From: Bacteroidales bacterium
Lineage (GTDB): Bacteria > Bacteroidota > Bacteroidia > Bacteroidales > UBA932
DNA length: 64,000 bases
NCBI GenBank assembly: GCA_017631875.1
Contig: JAGBSL010000014.1
Span: forward strand, 3,070 to 67,069
Direction: 5' to 3'
A program made the translations under genes and the position numbers. Below the pieces are notes generated by a model. It did no database searches and was not told where the DNA came from. It saw only the letters and a list, made by a program, of their open reading frames with translations. Below, piece after piece: positions 35,478-43,960 of the stretch. The stretch's first letter is position 1, and every line of letters begins with the position of its first letter.

Positions 35478-36470
35478 TTATCTAACGCATCTTACTGATG
35501 CTCCGAATGTTTTAGTATCGCCTTTGCCGGTCATGAACTCAGGCTGGTTACAGATTATGTATCTGTAGTATGCCATGCCTTCCTCATTAGCGACAGCGTC
35601 TGCTGTCCAGAACGCCGCATACTCGTTAAGTCTCTTGAACTTATCATTTGAACTGAGTTCCGCATAGCCAGCAGGAATCAATGACAGGCCTGATTCATTT
35701 GTTATCTCTCCAACAGCGGGCCAGTATTCCCACATGAGCTCGCCGTTGAAGTATGCGTTACCCATCAGCGCGGCCATCTCATATGTCTCAGCAGCGGCAG
35801 TCCATTCTGCGTCAGTTGGAAGTCTCCAACCCTCAGGACAGACTTTCTGTGCATCTTCGAATGAATAATATCTTCCGAACACATCGCTCATCTCTTCGCT
35901 GTTTCTGTAAGGAGCGCCTGCGCTCTTGTCGGCGATGTTTCTGCAAAGCCAGTCAAGTCCTGCGATAGATACATAAGGGTAAACTATGCCGTTAACTTCT
36001 ATTGAAGGCTTGTCAGCAAGACCGAGATTTGTGATCGATCTGTCGATTCCCCCCTCAACAACCGTACATTCGATTGATTTCATCGTATACGAGTATCCTT
36101 TTGCATAAGCGTATCCGCTTATGGTGCATGTCTGGAGAGTGTCGGAGAAAGTGAATGTGAAGGAGCCGTCTGACGGTTTTCCATTCTTATCCAGGCCGTT
36201 CTCATACCTTGTGGTATCAGCCTTAGGCTTGGTAGGATTTACTTTCCAGTAGTATCCCAGACCTTCGTCTTTAGGGTGAGTGACGCCAGAGGGTGTCAGG
36301 GTCAATGTGGTGTTAGGACTGACATATTCCGGAACGTTGAATGAAAGTGCGCCGGAAAGAGCCGGGGTCACTTTGGTTTCGTCGTCCTTCTTGCATGAGA
36401 TGATGCATACGGACGCTGCTATTGCGAATATGAGAATGTTCAGTTTGCGATGACTCATTTCAAGTTTCAT
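35478..36470 (-). CDS. FISUMP-domain lipoprotein
   Basis: A 330-residue lipoprotein (lipobox IISC). Residues 40-140 are an Ig-like region with YWKVNPTKP and FTFSDTLQTCTISGYAYA. The C-terminal half is a FISUMP (Fibrobacter paralogous) domain: WLCRNIA, YYSFEDAQKVCPEGWRLPTDAEW, and FGASVRCVR at the end. Such proteins are surface exposed in Bacteroidota; their ligand is not known. A -7 box at 36488-36495 precedes it. A second in-frame ATG at residue 5 is an alternative start. It is divergent from apbE. Confidence 0.86.
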   Translation of the reverse strand: MKLEMSHRKLNILIFAIAASVCIISCKKDDETKVTPALSGALSFNVPEYVSPNTTLTLTPSGVTHPKDEGLGYYWKVNPTKPKADTTRYENGLDKNGKPSDGSFTFTFSDTLQTCTISGYAYAKGYSYTMKSIECTVVEGGIDRSITNLGLADKPSIEVNGIVYPYVSIAGLDWLCRNIADKSAGAPYRNSEEMSDVFGRYYSFEDAQKVCPEGWRLPTDAEWTAAAETYEMAALMGNAYFNGELMWEYWPAVGEITNESGLSLIPAGYAELSSNDKFKRLNEYAAFWTADAVANEEGMAYYRYIICNQPEFMTGKGDTKTFGASVRCVR

Positions 36471-36487
36471 TTAATCGAATAATTCTG

Positions 36488-36495
36488 CAAATATA
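36488..36495 (-). promoter_or_regulatory. -7 promoter box for FISUMP lipoprotein
   Basis: TATATTTG on the minus strand, 17 bases before the ATG at 36470. Confidence 0.6.
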
Positions 36496-36506
36496 GTAAA
36501 AACCGC

Positions 36507-36514
36507 TAACTTTG
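36507..36514 (+). promoter_or_regulatory. -7 promoter box for apbE
   Basis: TAACTTTG; overlaps the left arm of the inverted repeat at 36509-36547, so access to the box could be controlled. Confidence 0.5.
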
Positions 36515-36547
36515 TGCAAATGTGATTCAAGCACATTTGCACAAAGT
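36509..36547. promoter_or_regulatory. 16-base inverted repeat over the apbE promoter
   Basis: Arms 36509-36524 and 36532-36547 are perfectly complementary with a seven-base spacer. The left arm overlaps the -7 box. This fits either an operator for a dimeric repressor or a hairpin at the very start of the transcript. Confidence 0.6.
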
Positions 36548-36593
36548 GTTATAAATAGCAAATACTTTGCCTACAGTGTATATACGCAGGAAT

Positions 36594-37649
36594 ATGAAAC
36601 ATAAAATCAACATATGCTTCTTGCTAACCATAGCTCTGCTGTCTCTTTCATGTACGGGGCGAGGCGGTTATGTCAGGATAGAAGGCTACGCTCAGGGCGG
36701 AACCTACTCCGTAATATTTAACACAGAAGGAGTGGACAAGGCCCCAACCGAGATAAGGGACTCTGTTGAGTCCATCCTGAAGAAGATAGATTTCACCCTG
36801 TCCGGATATAATAAGAGCTCTGTCCTGAGTCGTTTCAATGCCGGCGAAACCGTTGTGGTGGATGAAATGTTTGCGGAAATCTATTCCATGGGTCATGATG
36901 TCTGGGAAGAGACCGGCGGGGCTGTGGATGTGAGCTTTTCGCCTCTTTATGACCTCTGGGGGTTCGGGTTCAAGAATGGTTCCCTGCCTACAGCCAGGCA
37001 AGTCGACTCTGTCATGAGCCTCTGCGGAATGAGCCTTTGCTGCGAATCCATATCTGACCTGATAGGCAAGGAGCTGGTCCCTCGCTCCCTATACCTTGAA
37101 TCTCATGGTTCTGCTTCGCCCCAGCTCAATTACAATGCTATCGCTCAAGGATATAGCTGCGACCTTGTTGCAAGATATCTTTACTCCATCGGAGTCAAGG
37201 ATATGATGGTGAATATCGGTGAGATATTCTGCGACGGAAAGAATCCTTCCGGGCTTGCCTGGACCATTGGAATAGACAGACCAGAAGACGGAAATAATGA
37301 GCTCGGAGCTCAGCTCCAGGGCGTATTTTCTGTTCCGGAAGGTCCTCATGGAGTCGTGACCTCGGGTAATTATAGGAAGTTCTATGTCAAGGACGGAAAG
37401 AAATACGCCCATACGATCGATCCTCGTACAGGTTATCCGGTTACTCATAATCTGCTCAGTGCCACAATTGTTGCTGCAGATGCAATGATTGCAGACGCTT
37501 ATGCGACCTATTGCATGGTGGTCGGTTTTGAAGAGGCTAAGACGTTCATCGAATCGAGGGTGGATCTTGAAGGATGCCTTGTCTATGATGACGGGGGAGA
37601 GTTCGTCACATGGTGCTCAGCAGGTATAGAGACTCGCAAAGCAATGTAA
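36594..37649 (+). CDS. apbE: FAD:protein FMN transferase lipoprotein
   Basis: A lipoprotein of about 351 residues (lipobox LSLSC) in the periplasm that attaches FMN to Ser/Thr of partner proteins, such as Rnf or Nqr subunits. Motifs include GGTYSVIF, VDVSFSPLYDLWGFG, NYNAIAQGYSCD, VNIGEI (a VNxGG-like site with Glu in place of the second Gly), and the metal-site HTIDPRTGYP. No Rnf or Nqr genes are in the window, so its partners are elsewhere. The start ATG at 36594 follows the signal-peptide logic. Its last 44 bases overlap the convergent ComEC gene. Confidence 0.93.
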   Translation: MKHKINICFLLTIALLSLSCTGRGGYVRIEGYAQGGTYSVIFNTEGVDKAPTEIRDSVESILKKIDFTLSGYNKSSVLSRFNAGETVVVDEMFAEIYSMGHDVWEETGGAVDVSFSPLYDLWGFGFKNGSLPTARQVDSVMSLCGMSLCCESISDLIGKELVPRSLYLESHGSASPQLNYNAIAQGYSCDLVARYLYSIGVKDMMVNIGEIFCDGKNPSGLAWTIGIDRPEDGNNELGAQLQGVFSVPEGPHGVVTSGNYRKFYVKDGKKYAHTIDPRTGYPVTHNLLSATIVAADAMIADAYATYCMVVGFEEAKTFIESRVDLEGCLVYDDGGEFVTWCSAGIETRKAM

Positions 37650-38718
37650 CCATCCATTCCGTACCGTCTATCAATATCCCGATATCCCATCCCAGAGCAC
37701 AAGTGATAAGAGTGATCAGTGCCATCGGAATTATGATTCCGGTCAATGGCAGTGCGATCATGTTGGTCAGAATGAACTGTGTCGGAAATGTCCCGAAATA
37801 TATATAGGCCAAGGGGCCTGTCGTGATCTGACAGGAGATTGACATCGCGGCTGAATCCCATATCCACCTTGCGCATCTTGTAAGTGCTGCATCTTCATGT
37901 CTGTTTCCTGGCCAGAATCCCTGCAGCCACGGGAAAATATATGCGATTCCGGCGATAGCTGCGTACGAGAGCTGGAATCCGACTTCTTTGATCGATGATG
38001 GTTCAATGGCGAGATGTATCAGCAGCGCCACCATCATTATTTTCCGTAGGCCGGTTGGCCTTCCGCTCAGTCTGGCGGTTTCTCCGATGAGAATGAATAT
38101 GAATGCCCTGACAATCGATGCTCCTGCTCCTGTTGCAAGGGTGTAGAATCCACATATGCAGACAGTGATGATGGATCTTATGGCTTTCGCTTCGGCCGTG
38201 TTTCCTATGCAGCGTGTTACAAGGCGTATTATACTGTAAATTATGCCTAGATGCAGTCCGGAAAGGGCGAGGATGTGCGAGGCTCCGCTGGCTCTGAAGG
38301 CACTTGTTATCCCGTCTGGTATTCCGCTTTTTTCTCCTGTTAACAATGCCTTGATTACCAGTCCTGTGTATTCGTTCTTGAATGGGATTCCGTCAATGGA
38401 ATCCTGTATTGTTTCGCTAAAATTCAATGCTACTGAGGCAAGCCATGATGTCTCCTCGTGTTTGCTGACCGATAGCAGGATGTCGGTAGATGCAGCCAGA
38501 GCTCCGCAAAGTGCCATGCATAGAATAATGATGCTCCATGTCAACGAGTGGCTGAGTCGGTGATTGCGGACGTATAGTAGAGAACCTACAAGAAAAGCTG
38601 TCATTGAAAGCAGAGTCGGAGCCGAAACTGCAGCATGGGCGTCTGCAATATACATGAAAACTGCCGTTCCTGTGGCAAATGGCAATACAATCCCCGCAAT
38701 CTCTCTCTTCGCTCTCAT
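37606..38718 (-). CDS. comEC: short ComEC/Rec2-type membrane protein
   Basis: A 370-residue polytopic membrane protein. The competence signature GASHILALSGLHLGI and the following membrane segments identify the ComEC channel domain (DNA uptake). The usual C-terminal metallo-beta-lactamase domain (another 250-300 residues) is missing, and the N-terminal OB-fold region is short or absent. It could be a natural short form or a remnant. Its C-terminus overlaps apbE by 44 bases on the opposite strand. No TAnnTTTG box was found before it. Confidence 0.85.
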   Translation of the reverse strand: MRAKREIAGIVLPFATGTAVFMYIADAHAAVSAPTLLSMTAFLVGSLLYVRNHRLSHSLTWSIIILCMALCGALAASTDILLSVSKHEETSWLASVALNFSETIQDSIDGIPFKNEYTGLVIKALLTGEKSGIPDGITSAFRASGASHILALSGLHLGIIYSIIRLVTRCIGNTAEAKAIRSIITVCICGFYTLATGAGASIVRAFIFILIGETARLSGRPTGLRKIMMVALLIHLAIEPSSIKEVGFQLSYAAIAGIAYIFPWLQGFWPGNRHEDAALTRCARWIWDSAAMSISCQITTGPLAYIYFGTFPTQFILTNMIALPLTGIIIPMALITLITCALGWDIGILIDGTEWMVTLLCESLYLLSTM

Positions 38719-38756
38719 TTCCTTACGTATTTTTGCTAAAGTAGCGAATAATTTTC

Positions 38757-38764
38757 TAACTTTG
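38757..38764 (+). promoter_or_regulatory. -7 promoter box for ackA-ptb-buk
   Basis: TAACTTTG, 38 bases before the ATG at 38803. Confidence 0.6.
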
Positions 38765-38802
38765 CGTAGATATGCTTGAATTTATTACAAAAATATAACG
38801 AT

Positions 38803-40014
38803 ATGATTATTTTAGTACTCAATTGCGGAAGTTCTTCTCTGAAGTATCAGCTTCTTGACATGAAGAACGACGAGGTTTACGATCTTCTTGCAAAAGGTCT
38901 TGTGGAGAGGATCGGAATGGAAACAGGCTGTCTTAAGCATCAGGCTACAGGCAAAGAGAATTTTGTAAAGGAAATGCCGATCGAGAACCATACAGTAGGT
39001 ATCAAGGCGGTCCTTGAAGCTCTCCTTGACAAGGAGTATGGTGTGCTCGAGACCCTTGAGGATATCGAAGCCGTCGGCCACAGAGTGGTTCACGGTGCTG
39101 AGGAGTTCGTATGCAGCCAGCTCATCACCGACGAGGTGATCGCGCAGCTCGAGAAGTGCTCGGTGTTTGCGCCTCTTCATAACCCTGCAAACATCCTCGG
39201 AATCAGAGCTGTGTCAGAGGTTCTTCCTGAAGTTCCTCAGGTAGGTGTGTTCGATACTGCATTCCACCAGACAATGCCAGCATACGCATACATGTACGGT
39301 CTTCCATACGAGTATTATGAGAAATATGGCATCCGCCGCTACGGTTTCCACGGAACAAGCCACAAGTATGTGTCTGCAAAGGGTGCAAAGTTCGCTGGCC
39401 TCGATCCTGAGAATTCAAAGGTGATTACATGTCACCTCGGTAACGGTAGCTCTATCGCTGCTGTCGTAAACGGAAAGTCAATCGATACGACAATGGGATT
39501 CACTCCGCTTGAGGGTCTCATCATGGGAACACGAAGCGGTAGCGTTGACCCTGAGGTTGTAACTTACATCCAGGAGAAGGAAGGTCTTTCTGCTGCAGAG
39601 ATGAGCAAGGTGCTGAACAAGAAGTCCGGTTTCCTCGGCCTCTCATGCGTTTCATCTGACGCACGTGACCTTGACAATGCGGCAAATGAGGGCGATCCAA
39701 AGGCAAAGCTCGTTCTCAAGAAGCTCACATACGAGATCACAAAGTACATCGGCGCTTATGCAGCAGCGATGAACGGTGTCGACCTCATCGTCTTTACTGG
39801 CGGTATCGGTGAGAACAACAGCCGTCTGCGCCGCAGAGTATGTGAGAACCTTACTTACCTCGGTGTCAAGTTCGACTATGATGCAAATGTCGTAAGAGGA
39901 GTCGACACAATCATCACTCTTCCTGATTCTAAGGTTAAGGTTGCACTCATCACTACAAATGAGGAGCTGATGATTGCACGCGATACTATGAATATTGTTC
40001 AGAACGAGGACTAG
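38803..40014 (+). CDS. ackA: acetate kinase
   Basis: Makes ATP and acetate from acetyl phosphate. About 403 residues with the family signatures LVLNCGSSSLKYQL at the start, GHRVVHG, RRYGFHGTSHKYV, CHLGNGSS, GFTPLEGL and FTGGIGENN. ATG 38803 was chosen over 38776 because it starts the conserved MIILVLNCGSSS. It leads a three-gene unit with ptb and buk; a dedicated phosphate acetyltransferase is not adjacent, so the neighbouring acyl transferase may supply its substrate. Codon bias indicates high expression. Confidence 0.95.
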   Translation: MIILVLNCGSSSLKYQLLDMKNDEVYDLLAKGLVERIGMETGCLKHQATGKENFVKEMPIENHTVGIKAVLEALLDKEYGVLETLEDIEAVGHRVVHGAEEFVCSQLITDEVIAQLEKCSVFAPLHNPANILGIRAVSEVLPEVPQVGVFDTAFHQTMPAYAYMYGLPYEYYEKYGIRRYGFHGTSHKYVSAKGAKFAGLDPENSKVITCHLGNGSSIAAVVNGKSIDTTMGFTPLEGLIMGTRSGSVDPEVVTYIQEKEGLSAAEMSKVLNKKSGFLGLSCVSSDARDLDNAANEGDPKAKLVLKKLTYEITKYIGAYAAAMNGVDLIVFTGGIGENNSRLRRRVCENLTYLGVKFDYDANVVRGVDTIITLPDSKVKVALITTNEELMIARDTMNIVQNED

Positions 40015-40017
40015 AAT

Positions 40018-40920
40018 ATGTTTACAAAATTCGAACAGATCTATGCCGAGCTCAAGGGCAGAGGCAACAGAAAGAGAATGGTGGCGGCATGGGGAGTGGA
40101 TACCCATACGGTTGCTGCTGCAGGCAAGGCAATTGCTCTTGGCCTGGCTGATGTCACACTCGTAGGTGACCAGGACCTTATCGCTAAGGCGTGTGCCGAA
40201 GAGGGGGTTGATATCTCGGTATTTACTATCGTACACAATCCTGACGAGTTGAAGTCAGTCGCTCAGGCTGTCCAGATGATCAATGACGGCGAGGGTGACT
40301 TCCTTATGAAGGGCCTCTGCTCGACAGACAAGTTCCTCCGTGCTATTCTCAATAAGGAGAAAGGCCTCCTTCCTCCTAAGGGTACGTTGACCCACTGTAC
40401 AACTCTTGAGATTCCGTCATACCATAAGCTTCTTTTTGTCGGCGACGTAGCGGTTATCCCTGCACCGGACTTCAAGCAGAAGCAGACAATCATGGAGTGG
40501 CTCGTGAAGACAGCCAAGGCTGTAGGAGTGCAGACACCAAAGGTTGCTATCCTGGCTGCGACAGAGCAGGTTCTTCCAAGCCAGCCTGCATCAGTAGAGG
40601 CAGCTATGCTTTCGAAGATGGTAGAGCGCGGACAGATCAAGGGATGCATCGCTGACGGTCCGCTTGCACTCGATGTGGCTATCGACATGGAATCAGTTCA
40701 GATCAAGGGTCTTGTGAGCCCGGTAGCAGGAGATGCGGACTGCATCCTCTTCCCTAACATCGAGTCAGGAAACGTATTCTACAAGGCAAACTCGAAGCTG
40801 GTTCCAGGCGTAAGACAGGCAGGCCTCCTCGTTGGAGCAAAGGTGCCATGCGTTCTTTCAAGCCGTGCAGACAGCATCGACACAAAGTTGAACTCAATCG
40901 CTATCGCAGCAATGTTCTAA
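40018..40920 (+). CDS. ptb: phosphate butyryltransferase family enzyme
   Basis: Transfers an acyl group between CoA and phosphate. The 300-residue length and blocks such as GRGNRKRMVAAWGVD, DFLMKGLCSTDKF, LTHCTTLEIP, IADGPLALDVAID and AGDADCILFPNIESGN match the Ptb branch of the Pta/Ptb family rather than acetyl-specific Pta. It begins three bases after ackA and is followed by buk, so butyryl (or branched-chain acyl) phosphate is the likely product. Specificity within acyl chains cannot be read by eye. Confidence 0.92.
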   Translation: MFTKFEQIYAELKGRGNRKRMVAAWGVDTHTVAAAGKAIALGLADVTLVGDQDLIAKACAEEGVDISVFTIVHNPDELKSVAQAVQMINDGEGDFLMKGLCSTDKFLRAILNKEKGLLPPKGTLTHCTTLEIPSYHKLLFVGDVAVIPAPDFKQKQTIMEWLVKTAKAVGVQTPKVAILAATEQVLPSQPASVEAAMLSKMVERGQIKGCIADGPLALDVAIDMESVQIKGLVSPVAGDADCILFPNIESGNVFYKANSKLVPGVRQAGLLVGAKVPCVLSSRADSIDTKLNSIAIAAMF

Positions 40921-40927
40921 TAAAGTC

Positions 40928-42028
40928 ATGAAAGGTAAAGTACTTATAATCAATCCGGGTTCTACCTCGACCAAGATCGGTTTCTACGAGGACGGACAGC
41001 AGAAGTTCGAGACAAACCTCAGCCACTCTGCAGAAGAAATCGCAAAGTATGAATCAGTGATGCAGCAGGGCGGCATGCGCCGTGACGCCATCGTGAATTT
41101 CCTTTCGGAAAATGGAGTTGAACTAGACTCCATCGACCTGATCATGGCTCGTGGTGGTTTGATTACTCCAATTCAGACTGGTGTATATGAGGTTACTCAG
41201 AAGATGCGAGATGCCCTTGTCGAGGGTAAGGACGGTGTGCATGCATGCAACCTCAGCGCTCTTATCGCTGATGACCTCGCAGTTGAAATCAGCGGAATGC
41301 GTGCAGCAAAGGGTCAGGAGGGCAACTGCAAGGCATATATCGCAGATGCTCCTACTTCTGACGACATGCTTCCTGAACTCAAGCTTTCAGGACATCCTGC
41401 CTTCCAGCGCAGACCGGCATTCCATACACTCAACTCACGTGCGATGGTACGCCGTTATGCACGTAGCGTAGGTAAGTCGAACAAGGATGTGACTGTCATC
41501 GTCGCTCACATGGGTGGCGGTACATCAGTATCTCTTCACAAGAACGGCCTTGTGATTGATGTTAACGATGCACTCGGCGGAGACGGTCCAATGAGTCCGG
41601 AGCGTGCAGGATCTGTACCTGCTTTCCCGCTGGTAGACCTTTGTTTCAGCGGTCAGTACAGCAAGGCAGAGATCAAGAAGATGCTCGTTGGAAAGGGTGG
41701 AGCTGTAGGTCACCTCGGTACCAATGATTTCCGTGAGGTCGAGAACAGGGCAGTGGCCGGAGAGCCAGCTTTCGTAGAGTTCCTCAATGCCTTCAATATC
41801 TCGGTTGCCAAGTACATCGGTGCAATGGCGACGGTAGTCGGAGGAAAGGTCGATGCAATCATCCTTACCGGTGGAATCGCATACGGCAAGCCGATTACGC
41901 GACCAATCACTGAGATGGTGCAGTTCATCGCTCCTGTTGAGGTATATCCGGGAGAGAACGAGCTCGAATCACTTGCAGAGAATGGATACGGAATCCTTGC
42001 CGGTGAGTTTGAGGTGAAGCAGTATTAA
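40928..42028 (+). CDS. buk: butyrate kinase
   Basis: Converts butyryl phosphate and ADP to butyrate and ATP. The 366-residue protein has IINPGSTSTKIGFYED, IMARGGLI, HMGGGTSVSLHKNG, GGDGPMSPERAG and ILTGGIAYG, all typical of Buk within the ASKHA kinases. Together with ptb it forms the classic Ptb-Buk route for butyrate or branched-chain acid formation. A strong bidirectional terminator follows directly. Confidence 0.94.
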   Translation: MKGKVLIINPGSTSTKIGFYEDGQQKFETNLSHSAEEIAKYESVMQQGGMRRDAIVNFLSENGVELDSIDLIMARGGLITPIQTGVYEVTQKMRDALVEGKDGVHACNLSALIADDLAVEISGMRAAKGQEGNCKAYIADAPTSDDMLPELKLSGHPAFQRRPAFHTLNSRAMVRRYARSVGKSNKDVTVIVAHMGGGTSVSLHKNGLVIDVNDALGGDGPMSPERAGSVPAFPLVDLCFSGQYSKAEIKKMLVGKGGAVGHLGTNDFREVENRAVAGEPAFVEFLNAFNISVAKYIGAMATVVGGKVDAIILTGGIAYGKPITRPITEMVQFIAPVEVYPGENELESLAENGYGILAGEFEVKQY

Positions 42029-42039
42029 TAAAATAATTG

Positions 42040-42084
42040 CCAAAAAGAAACCTGTTCGGATTATTCGAACAGGTTTCTTTTTGG
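42040..42084. terminator. strong bidirectional intrinsic terminator
   Basis: A perfect 19-base stem (42040-42058 with 42066-42084) with a 7-base loop and A/T-rich flanks. It terminates buk and also contains the last codons and stop of the convergent serine hydrolase. Confidence 0.92.
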
Positions 42085-43338
42085 TAACTTATCTCCATAT
42101 AGTGATCGACATTCCTTGAATAGGGCTTCGGTATACCTTGGGAATCGAGGCCCTCTATATGTACTGGTATTTGTGATCATGATCCAGCACTCTCCATCAG
42201 GATAATATCTGACAAGTGCACTGGTACCGGCCAGGGTACCTGTTCTGCTCCATCCTTTCTCAGGATCGGTGTCATTCCATCCCAATGAGAATGTCTCTTT
42301 GTCAAAATATGCGGTCATCTGGAGGACAGCATCATGTGAGATTATGTCCTTCACTCCCGGATCGCCGTCTATGCTTGCAACGAAGCGGGCGATTTCAGCA
42401 GGTGAAGCACACCATGCGCCAGCGCCGGAAAGGAGCGGTAGGTTGGTGCCGCCATAGCAACGCTCTACCATGCGGCCGCTGCCCGTGTATTCCTGTACAT
42501 ATTTACCGTCTCCCTCGTGGGTGTAGTATCTCACCTCGTTTGGTCTCTTGTCTCCGTAGTATGTGCCTCCTATGTGCATGTCGAAGCACCCCGCTGGCTC
42601 AAGCACCCTCTCCTTCATGAACTGCTCGTATGGCATTCCCGATACTCTTTCTATGATTTCGGAGAGGAGAAGGTAGCAGAAGTTGGAGTATTTCTGGCTT
42701 GTTCCAGGAACCCACCGGAGCTTTCTGCTGAGTACGAGTCCGAAGTAGTCTTCCTTTGTCGGTGCATGATCGAGCCCAAGCTGGTTCTTGACATCCACAG
42801 ACGAGAACAGAGGGTCTCTTCTGAATCCGGCCTGGTGTCTCAGAAGGTGTTCGACGGTGATCTTTCTGTAGTTTTTGTCACATTTTACAAGGTCGTTGAA
42901 AAATGGGTCGTCAAGGATTCCTCCCGGACCGAAAACGGTGTCCTTGATGCTAAGCGAATCCATGTCCTGAAGCACCATGATTCCTGTGGCAGTAAGGAGT
43001 TTGGAAACTGATGCCATTCGCAGAATATGGCTCGGTTCCATCAGGATTTCCTTTTCTGCATTGGCCCAGCCGTAGCCCTTGGCGTAAACCAGAGAGTCGT
43101 TTCTGGTTATAGCCAGCGAAGCCCCCTTGATGTGCCACTTGGTCATAAAATTCCTAATTTTTTTGTCCATCGGAGCAAGCTCGGGAATGTCAGACATGGC
43201 GTTAGTAAGGGTATCGTTCAGTCTTAGTAGGGGAGTGCTCTCCTCCGCTTCTTCTTTTGAGTGGCGTGATATAATGGCAAATGCCGTCACGAGGGCGGCA
43301 ATTGCAATAAAGGATATGATGATGTTCTTTTTCTTCAT
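42061..43338 (-). CDS. serine hydrolase, class C beta-lactamase family
   Basis: A protein of about 425 residues with an N-terminal membrane anchor or signal (MKKKNIIIS... to about residue 22). The beta-lactamase/esterase motifs are MASVSKLL (SxxK, the nucleophile Ser and Lys) and QKYSNFCY (YxN). The third motif near the C-terminus is replaced by a weaker TGTLAGTSALV-like segment. Likely a D-Ala-D-Ala peptidase or esterase rather than an antibiotic-resistance enzyme. Its final codons lie in the shared terminator hairpin. It begins 2 bases after the cytidylate-kinase-like gene. Confidence 0.9.
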   Translation of the reverse strand: MKKKNIIISFIAIAALVTAFAIISRHSKEEAEESTPLLRLNDTLTNAMSDIPELAPMDKKIRNFMTKWHIKGASLAITRNDSLVYAKGYGWANAEKEILMEPSHILRMASVSKLLTATGIMVLQDMDSLSIKDTVFGPGGILDDPFFNDLVKCDKNYRKITVEHLLRHQAGFRRDPLFSSVDVKNQLGLDHAPTKEDYFGLVLSRKLRWVPGTSQKYSNFCYLLLSEIIERVSGMPYEQFMKERVLEPAGCFDMHIGGTYYGDKRPNEVRYYTHEGDGKYVQEYTGSGRMVERCYGGTNLPLLSGAGAWCASPAEIARFVASIDGDPGVKDIISHDAVLQMTAYFDKETFSLGWNDTDPEKGWSRTGTLAGTSALVRYYPDGECWIMITNTSTYRGPRFPRYTEALFKECRSLYGDKLPKRNLFE

Positions 43339-43340
43339 TG

Positions 43341-43949
43341 TCAGATCTTTCCGGCTTTTCTTGCAAAATCGATGATGAAATCCGCTGTTCCCTCGATTCC
43401 GAGAATCGACGAGTCGATGCAAAGGTCGTAATTACTTGCGACGCCCCATTCACCGAATGTATAATAATTGTAGTATTCGGCTCTTTGCTTATCCTTCTCC
43501 TGGGCTTTTGCCTTTGCGTCCTCAAGGCTCATTCCCTGTCTTGAAGCAATGCGTTCTGCCCGGACCTCAAGAGGTGATGTGAGGAACACGTTCAGGGTGT
43601 TCTCGTGGTCTCTAAGGATGTAGTCTGCGCATCTTCCCACGATTATGGCTGAACCTTGCTCGGCAATTTTTTCTATAGTCTGGCTCTGGAGCTTGAATAT
43701 GCCCCTGTCGCTCATGTAGTTCTCCGTGTCGCCGAATCCGCTGGTAAATATTCCTGCAAAAGAGAAGAACCCCTTCTTCTCGTCTCTCTCCTTGAAGAAC
43801 TCAGCGCCGAATCCGCTGTCCTTTGCTGCCTGACTTATGATTTCCCTGTCATAGACCGGGATGTCCAGCTTTCTGCCCAGCTCGTATGCGACTCCTCGTC
43901 CGCCACCTCCGAACTGTCTTCCTATGTTGATGATGATCTTCTTTTCCAT
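43341..43949 (-). CDS. cytidylate kinase-like family protein
   Basis: A protein of about 202 residues (the frame is open further upstream, but the ATG at 43949 begins the conserved MEKKIIINIGRQFGGGGR). It resembles the cytidylate-kinase-like family (P-loop region IGRQFGGGGRGVA, IIVGRCADYILR, RAERIASRQG). This family differs from true Cmk and its substrate is unproven. It lies between a MATE exporter (11 bases upstream) and a serine hydrolase, all minus strand. Confidence 0.87.
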   Translation of the reverse strand: MEKKIIINIGRQFGGGGRGVAYELGRKLDIPVYDREIISQAAKDSGFGAEFFKERDEKKGFFSFAGIFTSGFGDTENYMSDRGIFKLQSQTIEKIAEQGSAIIVGRCADYILRDHENTLNVFLTSPLEVRAERIASRQGMSLEDAKAKAQEKDKQRAEYYNYYTFGEWGVASNYDLCIDSSILGIEGTADFIIDFARKAGKI

Positions 43950-43960
43950 GGCTGTAGGTT

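Noticed and set aside
42061..43338. Antibiotic-resistance beta-lactamase
   Set aside because: SxxK and YxN are present but the third motif is atypical and it lies in a housekeeping-like run; a peptidase or esterase is more likely.
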